In this document: one piece after another, positions 5,471 through 5,753 of the stretch | Numbering within the stretch: position 1 is the stretch's first letter | Layout: each line of letters opens with the position of its first letter | DNA from: Clostridia bacterium | Lineage (GTDB): Bacteria; Bacillota; Clostridia; Oscillospirales; Ruminococcaceae | Assembly (NCBI GenBank): GCA_021152595.1 | Contig: JAGKVC010000188.1 | Location: 1-5,753, forward strand | DNA: 5,753 nucleotides | Reading direction: 5' to 3' | Notes under the pieces: generated by a model | Database searches by the model: none | Seen by the model: the letters and a program-made list of their open reading frames with translations, nothing else | What the model was told of the DNA's origin: nothing | Position numbers and translations under genes: made by a program

Positions 5471-5528
5471 TAAAACCCGAAAAAAATCGAAGAAAACGCT
5501 TGACAAAAACGGCATTCTGTGGTATTAT
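5471..5528 (+). promoter_or_regulatory. rRNA operon promoter P1 with A-rich upstream stretch
   Basis: TTGACA (5500-5505), a 17-bp spacer and TATTAT (5523-5528), with an extended TGG at 5520-5522. The DNA from 5471 to 5496 is rich in A-tracts, as in UP elements that bind the RNA polymerase alpha subunit at rRNA promoters. Transcription would start near 5535. Confidence 0.85.
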
Positions 5529-5576
5529 ATACAAGTCGCCGCGAGACGGGGACAGGCACTCCGGAAAAGAGCTCCG

Positions 5577-5635
5577 AAAAAACTTGAAAAAAGTTTTGAA
5601 AAGGGCTTGACAAACTTCCGAAAATGTGCTATAAT
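5577..5635 (+). promoter_or_regulatory. rRNA operon promoter P2
   Basis: A perfect TTGACA (5607-5612), a 17-bp spacer and a perfect TATAAT (5630-5635), with an extended TGC at 5627-5629. It lies 107 bp downstream of P1. The A-tract region at 5577-5602 just upstream could act as an UP element; it also contains AAAACTT/AAGTTTT (5579-5585 and 5591-5597), a weak hairpin. Two full-consensus promoters in tandem are characteristic of rRNA operons. Confidence 0.9.
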
Positions 5636-5641
5636 AAATAA

Positions 5642-5753
5642 GCTGTCGGAAAGACACAGCGGCACCTTGAAAATTGAACAATGCAACCAAAGAGAAACCC
5701 TTGAAGATTCCGTATTTGCTGAGGAAACGAAGTAAATACAAAGTCGAGGCGAG
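5642..5753 (+). promoter_or_regulatory. rRNA operon leader with boxA-like antitermination sequence
   Basis: The transcribed leader after P2 starts with a small stem (GCTGT 5642-5646 with ACAGC 5656-5660). CACCTTGAAAATTGAACAAT follows at 5663-5682; it resembles the CTTTGAAAACT-type boxA and leader sequences of Firmicutes rRNA operons. GTATTTGCT (5712-5720) then pairs with AGTAAATAC (5731-5739) as a 9-bp stem with one G-U pair and a 10-base loop. No start of 16S rRNA is visible, so the gene should begin beyond the right edge. Alternative: the leader of a 23S or tRNA unit. Confidence 0.7.

Noticed and set aside
5428..5610. 60-residue forward frame after prmA
   Set aside because: It spans the P1 rRNA promoter and has no ribosome binding site, so it is not a plausible gene.
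5415..5741. 108-residue minus-strand frame across the rRNA promoters
   Set aside because: It runs antisense through two consensus promoters and the rRNA leader; no supporting signals are seen.

Overview
The window looks like chromosome from an anaerobic Gram-positive Clostridia, most likely a Ruminococcus-type (Oscillospirales) gut or rumen bacterium. The reasons are multi-domain secreted proteins with cohesin-like modules, Firmicutes-style promoters (TTGACA, 17-bp spacer, TGN-TATAAT), AAAGGA-type ribosome binding sites, U-tailed hairpin terminators and a Clostridia-like Mrp protein with an N-terminal cysteine cluster. The genus is an inference. All genes are on the + strand.

Layout. (1) Bases 1-1130 are the 3' part of a gene for a large secreted protein. 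It holds the last residues of one cohesin-like module, two complete 139-residue modules, a His/Gly-rich stretch and an aromatic C-terminal tail, and a UUCG-capped terminator follows. (2) Bases 1131-1591 carry no gene; an A/T-rich spacer there ends in a strong promoter. (3) Bases 1592-3406 encode a complete paralogue: signal peptide, three cohesin-like modules separated by Pro/Glu linkers, eight KKD triplets, and the same kind of tail. Its terminator resembles that of gene 1. (4) A strong promoter at 3514-3542 drives a two-gene operon, mrp (Fe-S cluster carrier ATPase) and prmA (ribosomal protein L11 methyltransferase). The two genes overlap by 4 bases, and a terminator follows at 5383-5416. 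(5) From about 5470 to the right edge lie two near-consensus tandem promoters and a leader typical of a ribosomal RNA operon. The rRNA itself must start beyond the window.

How the parts fit. The two paralogues look like non-catalytic scaffold or cell-surface proteins. Cohesins normally bind dockerin-bearing enzymes, but neither protein shows a dockerin, LPXTG, SLH or LysM anchor. Both instead end in a shared W-[FL]-F-N-P-Y-x-W tail after a His-rich or Lys-rich spacer. That tail is the most novel-looking thing here and may be an undescribed attachment or recognition signal. The rest is housekeeping: Fe-S cluster assembly, ribosomal protein modification and rRNA transcription.
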